From: Gemmatimonadota bacterium | GTDB taxonomy: Bacteria > Gemmatimonadota > Gemmatimonadetes > Gemmatimonadales > Gemmatimonadaceae | Direction: 5' to 3' | Assembly: GCA_028876725.1 (NCBI GenBank) | Contig: JAGWRB010000029.1 | Location: 1 to 37,044 of the forward strand | DNA length: 37,044 nt | Part shown: in pieces, positions 16,488-26,370 of the stretch | How positions within the stretch are numbered: the first letter of the stretch is position 1 | Layout: each line of letters begins with the position of its first letter | Position numbers and translations under genes: made by a program | Notes under the pieces: model-generated | Told to the model about the DNA's origin: nothing | What the model saw: the letters and a program-made list of their open reading frames with translations, nothing else | The model's database searches: none

Positions 16488-19175
16488 TCAGCGCACGGTG
16501 AGGAAGCCGCGCAGGCGGATGTCTTTGGAGCTCGCGCCCACCATCACGCGAAACTGGCCCGGCTCCACGACCCAACGCAGCTTGCGGTCCAGCATGTGCA
16601 GGGCGTCGCGGCCCAGCGGAAACGCGACATCAGCCGACGCGCCGGGCTCGAGGTGCACGCGCTGGAATCCGGCGAGCTGGATCACCGGCCGTCCCTCGGT
16701 CGCCAGCATGTCGTGCACGTAGAGCTGCACCACCTCGTCGCCCGCGCGTGATCCGGCGTTCGTGACCCGGCAGCGCACCGTGGCCGATCCGGCGGAGCCG
16801 ATCGTGTCGGGCGTGATCTCGAGATTGGAGTACGTGAAGTGCGTGTAGCTCAGGCCAAATCCGAACGGGAAGAGCGGCTGGCCGGTGAGGTCCACGTAGT
16901 CGTCCCCCCGCCCCGTGGGCTGGTGATCGTACACCAGCGGCAGCTGGCCTTCGAATACCGGAAATGTAATGGGCAGCCGCCCCGCGGGATCGGCGTCGCC
17001 GAACAGCACGTCGGCCACCGCCGGCCCGCCCTGTTCGCCGGGATACCACGCGTCGAGCACCGCGCCCACGCGGTGGAGCCAGGGCGACATCGTGATCGCG
17101 CTGCCCCCGATGAGCACCACGACCGTCGGCGTTCCGGTGGCGGCCACGGCTCTGATGAGTGCTTCCTGATGGCCCGGCAGCGCCAGATGCGCGCGGTCGC
17201 GGAATTCGCCCTCCTCGATCCCGGCGACGACCACGGCGACGTCGCTCGCCCGGGCGGCGGCCGCCGCGCTATCGATCCGTGCCTGCCAGTCGCCATCCAC
17301 GCCGGCGTCCCAGACGAGTTTGAGCCGGGCGTTGCCGGTGCTCTCGTAGTACTCGAGACGCAGCGCATGGCGGGTGCCCGGCGCCAGCGCCACCTCGGCC
17401 ATCCGCGTGCCGGACGACCGCTTGATCCAGTCGTCGATCACGAGCTTGCCGTCGACGTACAGGCGGTAGCCGTCGTTGCCTTCCACGCCCAGACGGCGAA
17501 CGCCCGTCGGCGGCGCGGCGATCGTGCCCGTCCACCGCGCCGAATACCAGTCGTACGGGATGCCGCGCCCCGGCGAGTTGAGCGTCCAGCCGAAGTCGAT
17601 CGTGCGATCGACGCGGGTGATGAGCGGCGCGCCGGAGAACGCGTTGTTCGGCCAGTACTCACCGACGAGGCCCGGTACGGTGCGGCCGCCGTCTTCGCTG
17701 GACAGCGCCGTCTGGGGCACCACGACGTGATCGACGGCCTCGCGGCCCGGGCCCGGCGCGTAGCGCACGCGCGGCGCGCCGAGCCGCGCCTGAAGCGCGT
17801 CGAGAATCGAGACGCGGCGCTCGCCGGGCCCGCTGTAGCCGCCCAGGCGTGCGTCCTTGGCATCGACGCCGATCACGGCCACCGAGCCCACGTCCGGAGA
17901 GAGCGGCAGCGTGTGCTGCGCGTTGCGAAGCAGGACGATCGCCTCGCGCGCCGCGCGACGGGCCAGCGCGAGATGGGCCGCGCTGCCGTTCGTCGCCGCG
18001 GCGCTGTCCGGATCCACGTACGGGTGGTCGAACAGTCCCAGATCGAATTTCACCCGCAGCACCCGTGCCACCGACGAATCGATGACCGCGCTCGGGACCA
18101 TGCCCCGCTCGAACGCCGCCAGGTACGGACGGTGCTGGCTATATGATGACTGGAATACCACGTCGAGTCCGGCGGCGAACGCGTCGCGGGTGGCGGTGGC
18201 CGTGCTGGCCTCGGTGTGCTGCAGCACCGTGGGGCCGCCGGTGGCGGCCGCGTCGGAAATCACGAACCCACGGAATCCCCAGTCGCGCTTGAGCTTGCCG
18301 GTGAGCAGGGCGCGGTTCTGCGTCGCCGGGATGCCGTCCACGGAGTTGTACGCGCTCATGATCGACCGCGCGTGCGCCTGCGTGATCGCCGCCTTGAACG
18401 GCGGAAAGAAGTACTCGCCGAGCACCCGTGCATCCCAGTCGATGGGATAGCTGTCGCGGCCGCCGGCCCCGACGTTGGCCACGAAGTGCTTGGGGGTCGC
18501 CACCACACCGCGCCGTTCGAACGGCTCGATGAAGTTGCGCGCCATGACCGAGGCGAGGTACGGATCCTCGCCGTACGTCTCCTCCACTCGTCCCCAGCGC
18601 ACGTCGCTGGCGATGTTGACCACCGGCGAGAGCACCTGGCGGATGCCGCGACTGCGCGTTTCGTCGGCGACGGCCGCGGCAACGTCGCGGACGAGAGCCG
18701 AGTCCCAGGTGGCGGCAAGGCCGATGGCCTGCGGGAAGACCGTCGCGCCCTCGCGCACGAGGCCGTGGACCGCTTCATCGAACGGGATGATGGGGATGCC
18801 GAGGCGCGTGCTGTCGACGAAGTAGCGCTGGATGGCGTTGATGCGCCGCGCCTGGACGCGCGCGGCGTCGGTGACGGGGACCGAGTCGCCCGAGGCCGCG
18901 GCGGCGATCTGCAGGCCGAACGCGCCGTGCGAGTAGTCGTCGGCGGAGTCGCGGCTGCCGGGGCTCATGTACAGCTGCCAGAACTTGTCTTCGAGGGTCA
19001 TGCGGCGCATGAGGTCGCGCACGCGGCGCTCGGTGGACGCGGTGGAGTCGCGATAGAGCGGAGGACGAGGCGGCCGGGACTGCTGGGCGACCGCGGGTCC
19101 AGCGGCCAGTCCGAGGGCGAGGAGGGCGAGCGCGCCGAGGCGCGGCGCGCGAACGGCGGAGACGAGAGGCGGCAT
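16488..19175 (-). CDS. Secreted GH3 beta-glucosidase-like glycoside hydrolase with PA14 insertion
   Basis: Signal peptide MPPLVSAVRAPRLGALALLALGLAAGPAVAQ; RRMTLEDKFWQL; VANVGAGGRD; RGFVISDAA; PA14-like VGEYWPNNAFSG...RLGVEGNDGYRLYVDGKLVIDDW; FnIII-like C-terminus. ORF extends to 19220; ATG at 19175 gives the better signal peptide. Confidence 0.88.
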   Translation of the reverse strand: MPPLVSAVRAPRLGALALLALGLAAGPAVAQQSRPPRPPLYRDSTASTERRVRDLMRRMTLEDKFWQLYMSPGSRDSADDYSHGAFGLQIAAAASGDSVPVTDAARVQARRINAIQRYFVDSTRLGIPIIPFDEAVHGLVREGATVFPQAIGLAATWDSALVRDVAAAVADETRSRGIRQVLSPVVNIASDVRWGRVEETYGEDPYLASVMARNFIEPFERRGVVATPKHFVANVGAGGRDSYPIDWDARVLGEYFFPPFKAAITQAHARSIMSAYNSVDGIPATQNRALLTGKLKRDWGFRGFVISDAAATGGPTVLQHTEASTATATRDAFAAGLDVVFQSSYSQHRPYLAAFERGMVPSAVIDSSVARVLRVKFDLGLFDHPYVDPDSAAATNGSAAHLALARRAAREAIVLLRNAQHTLPLSPDVGSVAVIGVDAKDARLGGYSGPGERRVSILDALQARLGAPRVRYAPGPGREAVDHVVVPQTALSSEDGGRTVPGLVGEYWPNNAFSGAPLITRVDRTIDFGWTLNSPGRGIPYDWYSARWTGTIAAPPTGVRRLGVEGNDGYRLYVDGKLVIDDWIKRSSGTRMAEVALAPGTRHALRLEYYESTGNARLKLVWDAGVDGDWQARIDSAAAAARASDVAVVVAGIEEGEFRDRAHLALPGHQEALIRAVAATGTPTVVVLIGGSAITMSPWLHRVGAVLDAWYPGEQGGPAVADVLFGDADPAGRLPITFPVFEGQLPLVYDHQPTGRGDDYVDLTGQPLFPFGFGLSYTHFTYSNLEITPDTIGSAGSATVRCRVTNAGSRAGDEVVQLYVHDMLATEGRPVIQLAGFQRVHLEPGASADVAFPLGRDALHMLDRKLRWVVEPGQFRVMVGASSKDIRLRGFLTVR

Positions 19176-19183
19176 GCGGGCGG

Positions 19184-19189
19184 ATCGTA
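19184..19189 (-). promoter_or_regulatory. Candidate leaderless -10 box (GH3 gene)
   Basis: TACGAT followed by 8 nt (ccgcccgc) and ATG on the minus strand; no SD. Confidence 0.35.
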
Positions 19190-19302
19190 CGCGTTGGCGG
19201 GGGGCGCCACAGCCGAACAAACCCCGAACTCTTGCGGTCCGTGTTAGAAAGCGGAAAATACTTTATCCAATCCTTGTCGCCCGCCGCCCGCCCCCACCCC
19301 CT

Positions 19303-21678
19303 GTGAACGCCCCCAAGACGTCCGCGCGCCTCGCGCGCGCATGCCGACTGGCCGTCAGCGCCGCCGCCGTCGCCCTGGCGCCGTCGGCAAGCAGCGCACA
19401 GACCCCCGATTATCACCACGCCGAGCAGTTCCTGACCTGGAACGAGCTGCCCCTGGTGTACGCCGATTACATCGCGCCGCACTGGCTCCCCGACGGCAAC
19501 GCGTTCTGGTACCGGGTGCGCACGCCGCGCGGGTGGGAGTTCATCGTCGACGACCCCGCGCACCTGCGCCGCGCGCCAGCGTTCGACAACGCCCGGCTCG
19601 CCGCCGCGATGTCGCTCGCCGCCGACACCAGCTTCGACCCCACCGCGCTCCCGTTCACGACGTTCGAGTTCGGCCGCGGCGGCCGCGACACCGGCCATAT
19701 CGCGTTCGACGCGCACGCGCGGCGATTCACCTGCGACATCTCGGCATACACGTGCGTGGTGGGCGACACCCTTCCCAGCCGCGTTCCGTACGTGCGCTCC
19801 CCCGACGGGAAGTGGGACGCGTTCATCCGCGGCCGCAACGTGTACGTGCGCGCCGCCGGCGGCGCCGATTCCACGGCGCTCACCACCGACGGCGCCGAGC
19901 GGTACGGCTACGGGTACGATGAGCCGCGTCCCACGCAGGTCATCCACCCCGCGCCGGAACGCCCCACGCTGCAGTGGTCGCCCGACTCGAAGCGGATTGC
20001 CGTGGCGCGCTTCGACGAGCGCGGCGTGCTCGACATGCCGCTCATCTCGATGACATCGCAGCGCCCGAAGCTGTACACGTACCCGTACGCGCTGCCCGGC
20101 GATTCGGTCATTCCGCGGTTCGAGATCCACCTCCTCGACGTGGCCGCGCGCACCAACACCACGGTGGACGTGGCCCCGCAGAATGCCCAGGACAACGGGC
20201 TCACGGGGATGCAGGACTCGTCGTGGATCAGCGTGAAATGGAGCGGCGACTCCCGGCATCTCTATTTCACGTACGCCGATCGCGGTCCCAGGCACGTCCA
20301 GCTCATGGAGGCCGACGCGGCCACCGGGCACGCGACGTCGCTGTTCGCCGACTCCAGCCGCACGTACGTCGAGCTGAATCTCGAGTCCGGGGGCGCGTCG
20401 AACTGGGCGCCGGTGGAGGGCGGCCGGCACATCGTCTGGTTCTCCGAGCGCGACGGGTGGGGCCATCTGTATCTGTTCGATGCGCATGGCGCGCTCGAGC
20501 ACGCCATCACCTCCGGCGCGTGGACGGTGGGCGACCTCGTCCACGTGGACAGCGCCGGCCAGTGGGTGTACTTCACGGCCCGCGGACGCGAGGCGGGCGA
20601 TCCCTACTACGCTCGGCTGTATCGCGCGCACCTCGACGGCACGATGCTGCAGCTTCTCACGCCCGAGGCCGCGGATCACACCGTGCGCATGACGCCGTCG
20701 GGGCAGTACATCGTGGACACCTACTCCACTGTGTTGCACGCGCCGGTGACCGTGGTGCGCACGCCCGATGGGAAGGTCGTGCAGACCCTCGAGACCGCCG
20801 ATATCAGCCGGCTGCTCGCCACGGGCTGGCGGTATCCCGTGCCGTTCACGGTGAAGGCGCGCGACGGGGTCACCGATTTGTATGGCGTGATGTTCCTGCC
20901 GTCGAACTTCGACTCGACGCGGAAGTATCCGGTCATCGACCACATCTATCCGGGGCCGCAGATCATCGCGGCGCCGAAGAGTTTTTACCCCACCAGTTCG
21001 CCGGCGCTCGAGTATTCGTCGATGGGCCAGGTGGAAGCGCTGGCCAATCTGGGGTTCGTCGTTGTCGAAGTGGACGCGATGGGGACCAACCTGCGCTCGA
21101 AGGCGTTCCACGACGCGTGGTACGCGAACATGCACGACAACGGGATCCCGGACCACGTGACGGCGATCAAGCAGCTCGCGGCCCGCTATCCGTTCCTCGA
21201 TCTCGACCGCGTGGGCATTTACGGCCACTCGGGCGGCGGCTTCGCGTCGACCGACGCGATGCTGAGCTACCCCGACTTCTATAAGGTGGCGGTGTCGAGC
21301 TCGGGCAACCACGACAACCGCAGCTACTACTACGGCTGGGCCGAGCGCTACCAGGGGCTGCTGGTGCGCGACACGCTCCGGCACACCGACAACTACGCGA
21401 GCGCCGCCAACAAGACGTACGTGAGGAACCTCGCGGGAAAGCTGTTCCTCATCCATGGCGACATGGACGACAACGTGCACCCCGCGAACACGATTCAGAT
21501 GGTGGATGCCCTGATCAAGGCCAACAAATCATTCGACCTGCTCATCTATCCCGATCGCAACCACGGCATCACGCAGGAGCCATACCTGATTCGCCGGACG
21601 TGGGACTACTTCGTGCAGAACCTGATGGGCGCGACGCCGCCGCATGATTACCGCATCACGCCACCGCCCGCGCCGTGA
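19303..21678 (+). CDS. Secreted S9 family peptidase (DPP IV-like), paralog A
   Basis: GTG start gives VNAPKTSARLARACRLAVSAAAVALAPSASSAQ signal peptide; DPP-IV-like propeller (YPYALPGDSVIP, WFSERDGWGHLYLF); triad GIYGHSGGGF, GDMDDNVHP, DRNHG. ORF open from 19174. Confidence 0.87.
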   Translation: MNAPKTSARLARACRLAVSAAAVALAPSASSAQTPDYHHAEQFLTWNELPLVYADYIAPHWLPDGNAFWYRVRTPRGWEFIVDDPAHLRRAPAFDNARLAAAMSLAADTSFDPTALPFTTFEFGRGGRDTGHIAFDAHARRFTCDISAYTCVVGDTLPSRVPYVRSPDGKWDAFIRGRNVYVRAAGGADSTALTTDGAERYGYGYDEPRPTQVIHPAPERPTLQWSPDSKRIAVARFDERGVLDMPLISMTSQRPKLYTYPYALPGDSVIPRFEIHLLDVAARTNTTVDVAPQNAQDNGLTGMQDSSWISVKWSGDSRHLYFTYADRGPRHVQLMEADAATGHATSLFADSSRTYVELNLESGGASNWAPVEGGRHIVWFSERDGWGHLYLFDAHGALEHAITSGAWTVGDLVHVDSAGQWVYFTARGREAGDPYYARLYRAHLDGTMLQLLTPEAADHTVRMTPSGQYIVDTYSTVLHAPVTVVRTPDGKVVQTLETADISRLLATGWRYPVPFTVKARDGVTDLYGVMFLPSNFDSTRKYPVIDHIYPGPQIIAAPKSFYPTSSPALEYSSMGQVEALANLGFVVVEVDAMGTNLRSKAFHDAWYANMHDNGIPDHVTAIKQLAARYPFLDLDRVGIYGHSGGGFASTDAMLSYPDFYKVAVSSSGNHDNRSYYYGWAERYQGLLVRDTLRHTDNYASAANKTYVRNLAGKLFLIHGDMDDNVHPANTIQMVDALIKANKSFDLLIYPDRNHGITQEPYLIRRTWDYFVQNLMGATPPHDYRITPPPAP

Positions 21679-21686
21679 GCGCGGGC
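21666..21686. repeat. Hairpin at the end of S9 paralog A
   Basis: gcccgcgc-5nt-gcgcgggc, overlapping the stop codon; no T-tract. Confidence 0.5.
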
Positions 21687-21946
21687 TCAGCGGCAAAGTG
21701 CCGGTGACGTTCATCCGGTTCGTTGAGTTGAACACATAACCTTCCGTCAGTCGCGCCGCGGCTCCTCCCTCGCGCGCGTGTGGGTTCCAGTGCCCGGCAG
21801 CCGAATGCGTGCGCCGCGCTGGGTGATGTCATGCAGCCTTTCCCCAAGGGTGTTCCGACGCCGGCCCGTCGCCGGCGGCGTGCAGTGCGGCCGTTGGCCG
21901 TTCATCGTCACCTTCCCACCCCTACCCTGGCCCCGGGGGACCCATC

Positions 21947-24862
21947 ATGGATCGTCTTCGCTTTACCCTGCGGCTGCGCGTGGCACCGGCTTGGCTGTTC
22001 GTCGCCGGCGTCATCGCAGCTCTCGCCGCGCCACTTGCCACCGCTTCGGCACAGCGTCCGGGCATGATCACCGGCACCGTGACCGATCGCGGCACGGGCC
22101 AACCGCTCCAAGGCGCGAGCGTCCTCATCGCCGGCACGGAGCTCGGCGGCATGACCGACGGACGCGGGCATTACGTGATCCGCGGCGCGTCGGGCAAGGT
22201 GACCGTGCGCGTGCAGCGCATCGGGTTCCGGCCCGGCAGCAAGGTCGTCACCGTGCCGGACGGCGACAGCGTGGTCGCCAACTTCGAGCTGGCGGTGAGC
22301 GCCGTGCAGCTCAATCAGGTCGTCACCACGGGCACGGGCGGCGCCGTGGAGAAGCGTGAGATCGGCGCCCCGCTGGCCATCGTCGACGTCGCGCAGGTGC
22401 AGGCGGTCAAACCGTCCGGCGACATGACGCAAGTGCTCGAGGGCCAGGTCGCGGGGCTCCGCTCGGTGAGCGTGGGCGGCGGCGTGGGCGGCGCCATGGA
22501 CCTCCGCATCCGCGGCGCGTCGAGCTTCACGCTCGATCAGCGCCCGGTGGTCTACATCGACGGCGTGAAGGTCGACAACCGCGCCACCGACTGGACGGCG
22601 AGCCTGGGCAACCAGGGCTGCTGCAACTTCAACGGCGGCGTGGGCGAGGACCGGCTCTCCGACCTCAACCCCAGCGACATCGACCATATCGAAATTCTTA
22701 AAGGTGCGGCCGCGGCCACGCTCTACGGCTCCGAAGCCTCGAACGGCGTCATCCAGATCTTCACCAAGCACGGGCAGACCGACAGCCCGCCGCAGTGGAC
22801 CATCGGCGCCGGCATGGGCTTCGACCGCCAGCGGCCGAACTACCCCACCAAGCTGTATCCGAACTTCTCGGGGCCCGACGGCACGCGCGCGCTGGACATG
22901 AACAAGACGCTCATCAAGAGCGGCCCCTACGGCTCATACGACATCGAGGTCCGCGGCGGCGCGCAGAAGGCCACGTACTACGTGTCGGGCGCATACTCCG
23001 ACGAAACGGGCAGCATCCAGCCCAACGATCAGAAGCGCGGCAACCTGCGCGTGAACGTCACGTGGGACGCGAACACGAAATGGAAGTTCGACGTCCGCTC
23101 GGCGTTCGATCACAACATGATCAACTCGCTCCAGTCGGGGAACAACTGGACCTCGCTCACCGGCAACGCCAGCAACGGCGACCCGCGGCAGGCCAGCAAG
23201 CTCCGCCCCTACGGCGAGGCGTGGGTGTCGGTGGCGGACATCCAGCGCATGACGTCGTACAACTCCGCCAACCACTGGACCGGCGGGCTCACCATCAACT
23301 ACCAGCCGTTCGCGCACTTCCAGAACCGGCTGACGCTGGGCAACGACCAGGTGAGCGAGGCCAAGGTCCGCTTCTTCCCGCCCGACGGCAACTACACCAG
23401 CGCCTACGTGCACAATGGCGAGAAGGACGACGATTATCGCAACCAGACGATCTACACCGCCGACTACCTCGGGCAGATCTCGTTCAAGCTGCCCTTCGGC
23501 ATCGGCTCCGACCTCGCCTTCGGCGGCCAGGGCTACTACAACACCGAGTGGCTGAGCGCCGCGATCGGCAAGGTGTTCGCCGGCCCGGGCGTGTCCACGG
23601 TGTCGTCGGCGTCGCAGACGTTCGGCGGCGAGATCTACACGCACCAGGTCAACATGGGCGGCCTCGTGCAGGACCGCTTCTCGTACGGCGACCGGCTGTT
23701 CACCACGGTCGGCTTCCGCATCGACGGCAACAGCGCGTTCGGCAAGAACTACGGCTTCCAGAAGTATCCGAAGATCGACGTGGCCTACAACCTCGACGGA
23801 TACAAGTGGCTGCCGGCGTGGATCAACAGCTTCAAGCTGCGCGGCGCCATCGGCAAGGCGGGCAAGGCCCCCGGGCCGTACGACGCGTTCCTGACGCTCG
23901 CGCCCGGCGCGGTGTTCACCAACACGCCGGCGCTCGTGCCGGCCAGCCCCGGCAACCTGGACCTCAAGCCCGAAGTCACGACGGAAATCGACGCCGGGTT
24001 CGACGCCGGGTTCTTCCACGACCGGCTCGGCCTGTCGGGATCGGTCTTCCGCTCCGGCACCAACGACGCGATTCTCGCCATTCCGCTGCCGCCGAGCTCC
24101 GGCTTCTCGCAGGCGCAGCAGCAGAACGTCGGCGGCATCGTGAACCGCGGCTGGGACTTCAGCATCAGCTGGGTGACCATCGACAGCCGTGACCTCGAGG
24201 TCCACAACGACCTCAAGCTCGACGGCAACCACAACAAGATCACCGACCTCGGCAGCGCCACGCCGACGACGACGGTGCGCGTGGGCTACCCGGTGGGCGG
24301 CATCTGGGCCGTGGCGCCCAAGTCGTACGATCCGGGCACCAAGAAGTGGACGTCGACCGACACGGCGGTGTTCTTCGGGCCGCCGATGCCGACGTTCAAC
24401 CTGTCGTACAGCCCGATGGTGCGGTTCAAGCAGTTCCAGGCGTACATGCTGCTCACGGCGGCGCGCGGCGCGAAGTTCTACAACTCCGACCGCCCGTACC
24501 GCTTCCGCGAGCACACCGGCGACGAGTACCTCAAGCTGCTGGGCCCCGGAGGGGCCGACACGCCGGCCGCCGATTCGACGGTGAACCTCTGGTCGCACTT
24601 CACCGACATCGAGTCGCGCGACAACGTCGAACTGCGCGAGATCTCGCTCGCCTGGTCGGTGCCGCGCTCGCTGTCGAGCTTCGCCAAGCTCGGCGAGACC
24701 ACGGTCACCTTCTCCGTGCACAACGTGATGTGGTGGGACCACTGCGCGTGTCAGGACCCGTACACGAACTGGGCGGGCGCGTCGGCGTTCGGCGTGTCGT
24801 CGGCGTTCCTCACCGACCCGTCGCCGCGGCAGTTCCGCCTCACCATTCGCAGCCGATACTAG
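21947..24862 (+). CDS. susC-like: SusC/RagA-family TonB-linked outer membrane protein
   Basis: Signal peptide; carboxypeptidase-regulatory-like domain (MITGTVTDRGTGQPLQGASVLIAGT); plug (LRIRGASSF...VVYIDGVKVD...IDHIEILKGAAAATLYGSEASNGVIQIFTK); C-terminal RQFRLTIRSRY. Confidence 0.93.
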   Translation: MDRLRFTLRLRVAPAWLFVAGVIAALAAPLATASAQRPGMITGTVTDRGTGQPLQGASVLIAGTELGGMTDGRGHYVIRGASGKVTVRVQRIGFRPGSKVVTVPDGDSVVANFELAVSAVQLNQVVTTGTGGAVEKREIGAPLAIVDVAQVQAVKPSGDMTQVLEGQVAGLRSVSVGGGVGGAMDLRIRGASSFTLDQRPVVYIDGVKVDNRATDWTASLGNQGCCNFNGGVGEDRLSDLNPSDIDHIEILKGAAAATLYGSEASNGVIQIFTKHGQTDSPPQWTIGAGMGFDRQRPNYPTKLYPNFSGPDGTRALDMNKTLIKSGPYGSYDIEVRGGAQKATYYVSGAYSDETGSIQPNDQKRGNLRVNVTWDANTKWKFDVRSAFDHNMINSLQSGNNWTSLTGNASNGDPRQASKLRPYGEAWVSVADIQRMTSYNSANHWTGGLTINYQPFAHFQNRLTLGNDQVSEAKVRFFPPDGNYTSAYVHNGEKDDDYRNQTIYTADYLGQISFKLPFGIGSDLAFGGQGYYNTEWLSAAIGKVFAGPGVSTVSSASQTFGGEIYTHQVNMGGLVQDRFSYGDRLFTTVGFRIDGNSAFGKNYGFQKYPKIDVAYNLDGYKWLPAWINSFKLRGAIGKAGKAPGPYDAFLTLAPGAVFTNTPALVPASPGNLDLKPEVTTEIDAGFDAGFFHDRLGLSGSVFRSGTNDAILAIPLPPSSGFSQAQQQNVGGIVNRGWDFSISWVTIDSRDLEVHNDLKLDGNHNKITDLGSATPTTTVRVGYPVGGIWAVAPKSYDPGTKKWTSTDTAVFFGPPMPTFNLSYSPMVRFKQFQAYMLLTAARGAKFYNSDRPYRFREHTGDEYLKLLGPGGADTPAADSTVNLWSHFTDIESRDNVELREISLAWSVPRSLSSFAKLGETTVTFSVHNVMWWDHCACQDPYTNWAGASAFGVSSAFLTDPSPRQFRLTIRSRY

Positions 24863-24873
24863 CGTCGCGTCTG

Positions 24874-24894
24874 CCGGCCGCCACGCGCGGCCGG
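24874..24894. repeat. SusC-SusD intergenic hairpin
   Basis: ccggccgc-5nt-gcggccgg, immediately after the susC stop. Confidence 0.6.
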
Positions 24895-24927
24895 TGCGCG
24901 CGAACCACTCACTTGGAGATACCGAAC

Positions 24928-26268
24928 ATGCATGATCTGTTCCGTCGCGGGACGCGAATCGCAGGATGCGCGTTGGCCGCGGTGTCGGTGGCGCTGGTGA
25001 CGGCATGCCACGACATTCTGCAGGTCCAGAACCCGCAAGCGTTCACCAACGAAGCGGCGAACAACCCGAACCTTCTCCCCGCCGTGGCCGCGGGCGCCGA
25101 GGGGCAGTTCCAGCTCTCGACTGCCACGTTCGCCATCATGACGGGCATGCTGTCCGACGAGCTGCAGAACACGAGCACCTGGATCGACTGGAAACAGGTG
25201 TCGGACGGCGACATCACGAAGAACTGGCCGACGGCCGGCGCGTACAGCGGGGCGCAGGACGGCCTGCTGCGCGCCCGGTTCGACGCGATCTCGGCGGCCG
25301 ATCGCTTCCACACCGTCATGGGCGACTCGGTGCGCACGAGCCCGCTGTTCATCCAGGTCGAGATCACGCGTGCCTGGGCGGACCTCATGCTCGCCATGGG
25401 CTTCTGCGAAACGCCGCCGGGCCCGGGGATGCCCACCGTCTCCGACACGGCGATGTTTCAGCAGGCGCGCGACAGTCTGAAGGCGCTCCTGCCGCTCATT
25501 CAGGCGGCGCACTTCCAGAGCGCGGCCGACCGCAACGCGCGGCTCAACTTCGCCAACGCAGGGCTCGCCCGCGCCAGCCTGATGCTGGGCAACTACGGCG
25601 ACGCCGACACGTACGCGAAGGCAGTGACCCCCGGGTTCGAGTACGACGCCATCTACTCGACCAACAGCGGCTCGCAGAACAACAACATGACCGTGCAGGG
25701 CACGTTCACGAACAACCGCTCGTACACGATCCGCAACATCTGGGATCAGTACGTGGACACCCTCACGGGCTTCATGCGCGATCCGCTCAGCGGACAGGAC
25801 GACCCGCGCATCCCGCTCGGCCACGACAACAACAACGCCACCGGGAAGTGGTACGGCGCTGACGGCATTTCGCCGTTCTACAGCATGACCAAGTACATCA
25901 ACCTCAACTCGCCAATCCCGATCACCAACAGCGCCGAAATGATCCTCATCGAGGCCGAGGTGGCGTGGCACGGCGGCGACTACGCGACCGCCGTATCGCT
26001 GATGAACAAGAACCGCGAAGCGGTCGGACTCCCGGATCTCACGGTGCCCGCCACCGACCCGCAGACGGGCGTGTTCAACATGCTGCTGCAGGAACGGTTC
26101 GCGACGATGTTCGCGCAGGGCGATCGCCTGCAGGACATCTACCGGTTCGGCCTCATGGGCACGCGCGTGGGGCACGACCGGCCGCTCAAGCTCCCGCTCT
26201 CGTACAACGAAGAGCAGAACAACCGCTCCATCGGACCCGGCGGAGGCAAGTGCCCCGGCCGGAGCTGA
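24928..26268 (+). CDS. susD-like: SusD/RagB-family outer-membrane lipoprotein
   Basis: Lipobox VALVTACHD; NPNLLPAVAAGAEGQF; SAEMILIEAEVAWHGGDYATAVSLMNKNREAVGLPDL; ERFATMFAQGDRLQDIYRFG; downstream of susC; SD TTGGAG. Confidence 0.9.
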   Translation: MHDLFRRGTRIAGCALAAVSVALVTACHDILQVQNPQAFTNEAANNPNLLPAVAAGAEGQFQLSTATFAIMTGMLSDELQNTSTWIDWKQVSDGDITKNWPTAGAYSGAQDGLLRARFDAISAADRFHTVMGDSVRTSPLFIQVEITRAWADLMLAMGFCETPPGPGMPTVSDTAMFQQARDSLKALLPLIQAAHFQSAADRNARLNFANAGLARASLMLGNYGDADTYAKAVTPGFEYDAIYSTNSGSQNNNMTVQGTFTNNRSYTIRNIWDQYVDTLTGFMRDPLSGQDDPRIPLGHDNNNATGKWYGADGISPFYSMTKYINLNSPIPITNSAEMILIEAEVAWHGGDYATAVSLMNKNREAVGLPDLTVPATDPQTGVFNMLLQERFATMFAQGDRLQDIYRFGLMGTRVGHDRPLKLPLSYNEEQNNRSIGPGGGKCPGRS

Positions 26269-26301
26269 GCCGCGTGTGACCTCGCAGTGAATCGTTGGGC
26301 G

Positions 26302-26334
26302 CAACCGGGGTGGGCCAGCGGCCCATCCCGGTTG
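26302..26334 (+). terminator. Strong hairpin after the susD-like gene
   Basis: caaccggggtgggcc-agc-ggcccatcccggttg, 15-bp stem with one G-T pair and 3-nt loop; followed only by ttccc. Confidence 0.55.
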
Positions 26335-26370
26335 TTCCCATCCCTCCCCGCGCTTTTTCGGACCGCTCTC

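Noticed and set aside
21947-24862. SusC gene as a glycan PUL
   Set aside because: No adjacent polysaccharide enzyme in the same operon; neighbours are peptidases, so a glycan substrate is not assumed.
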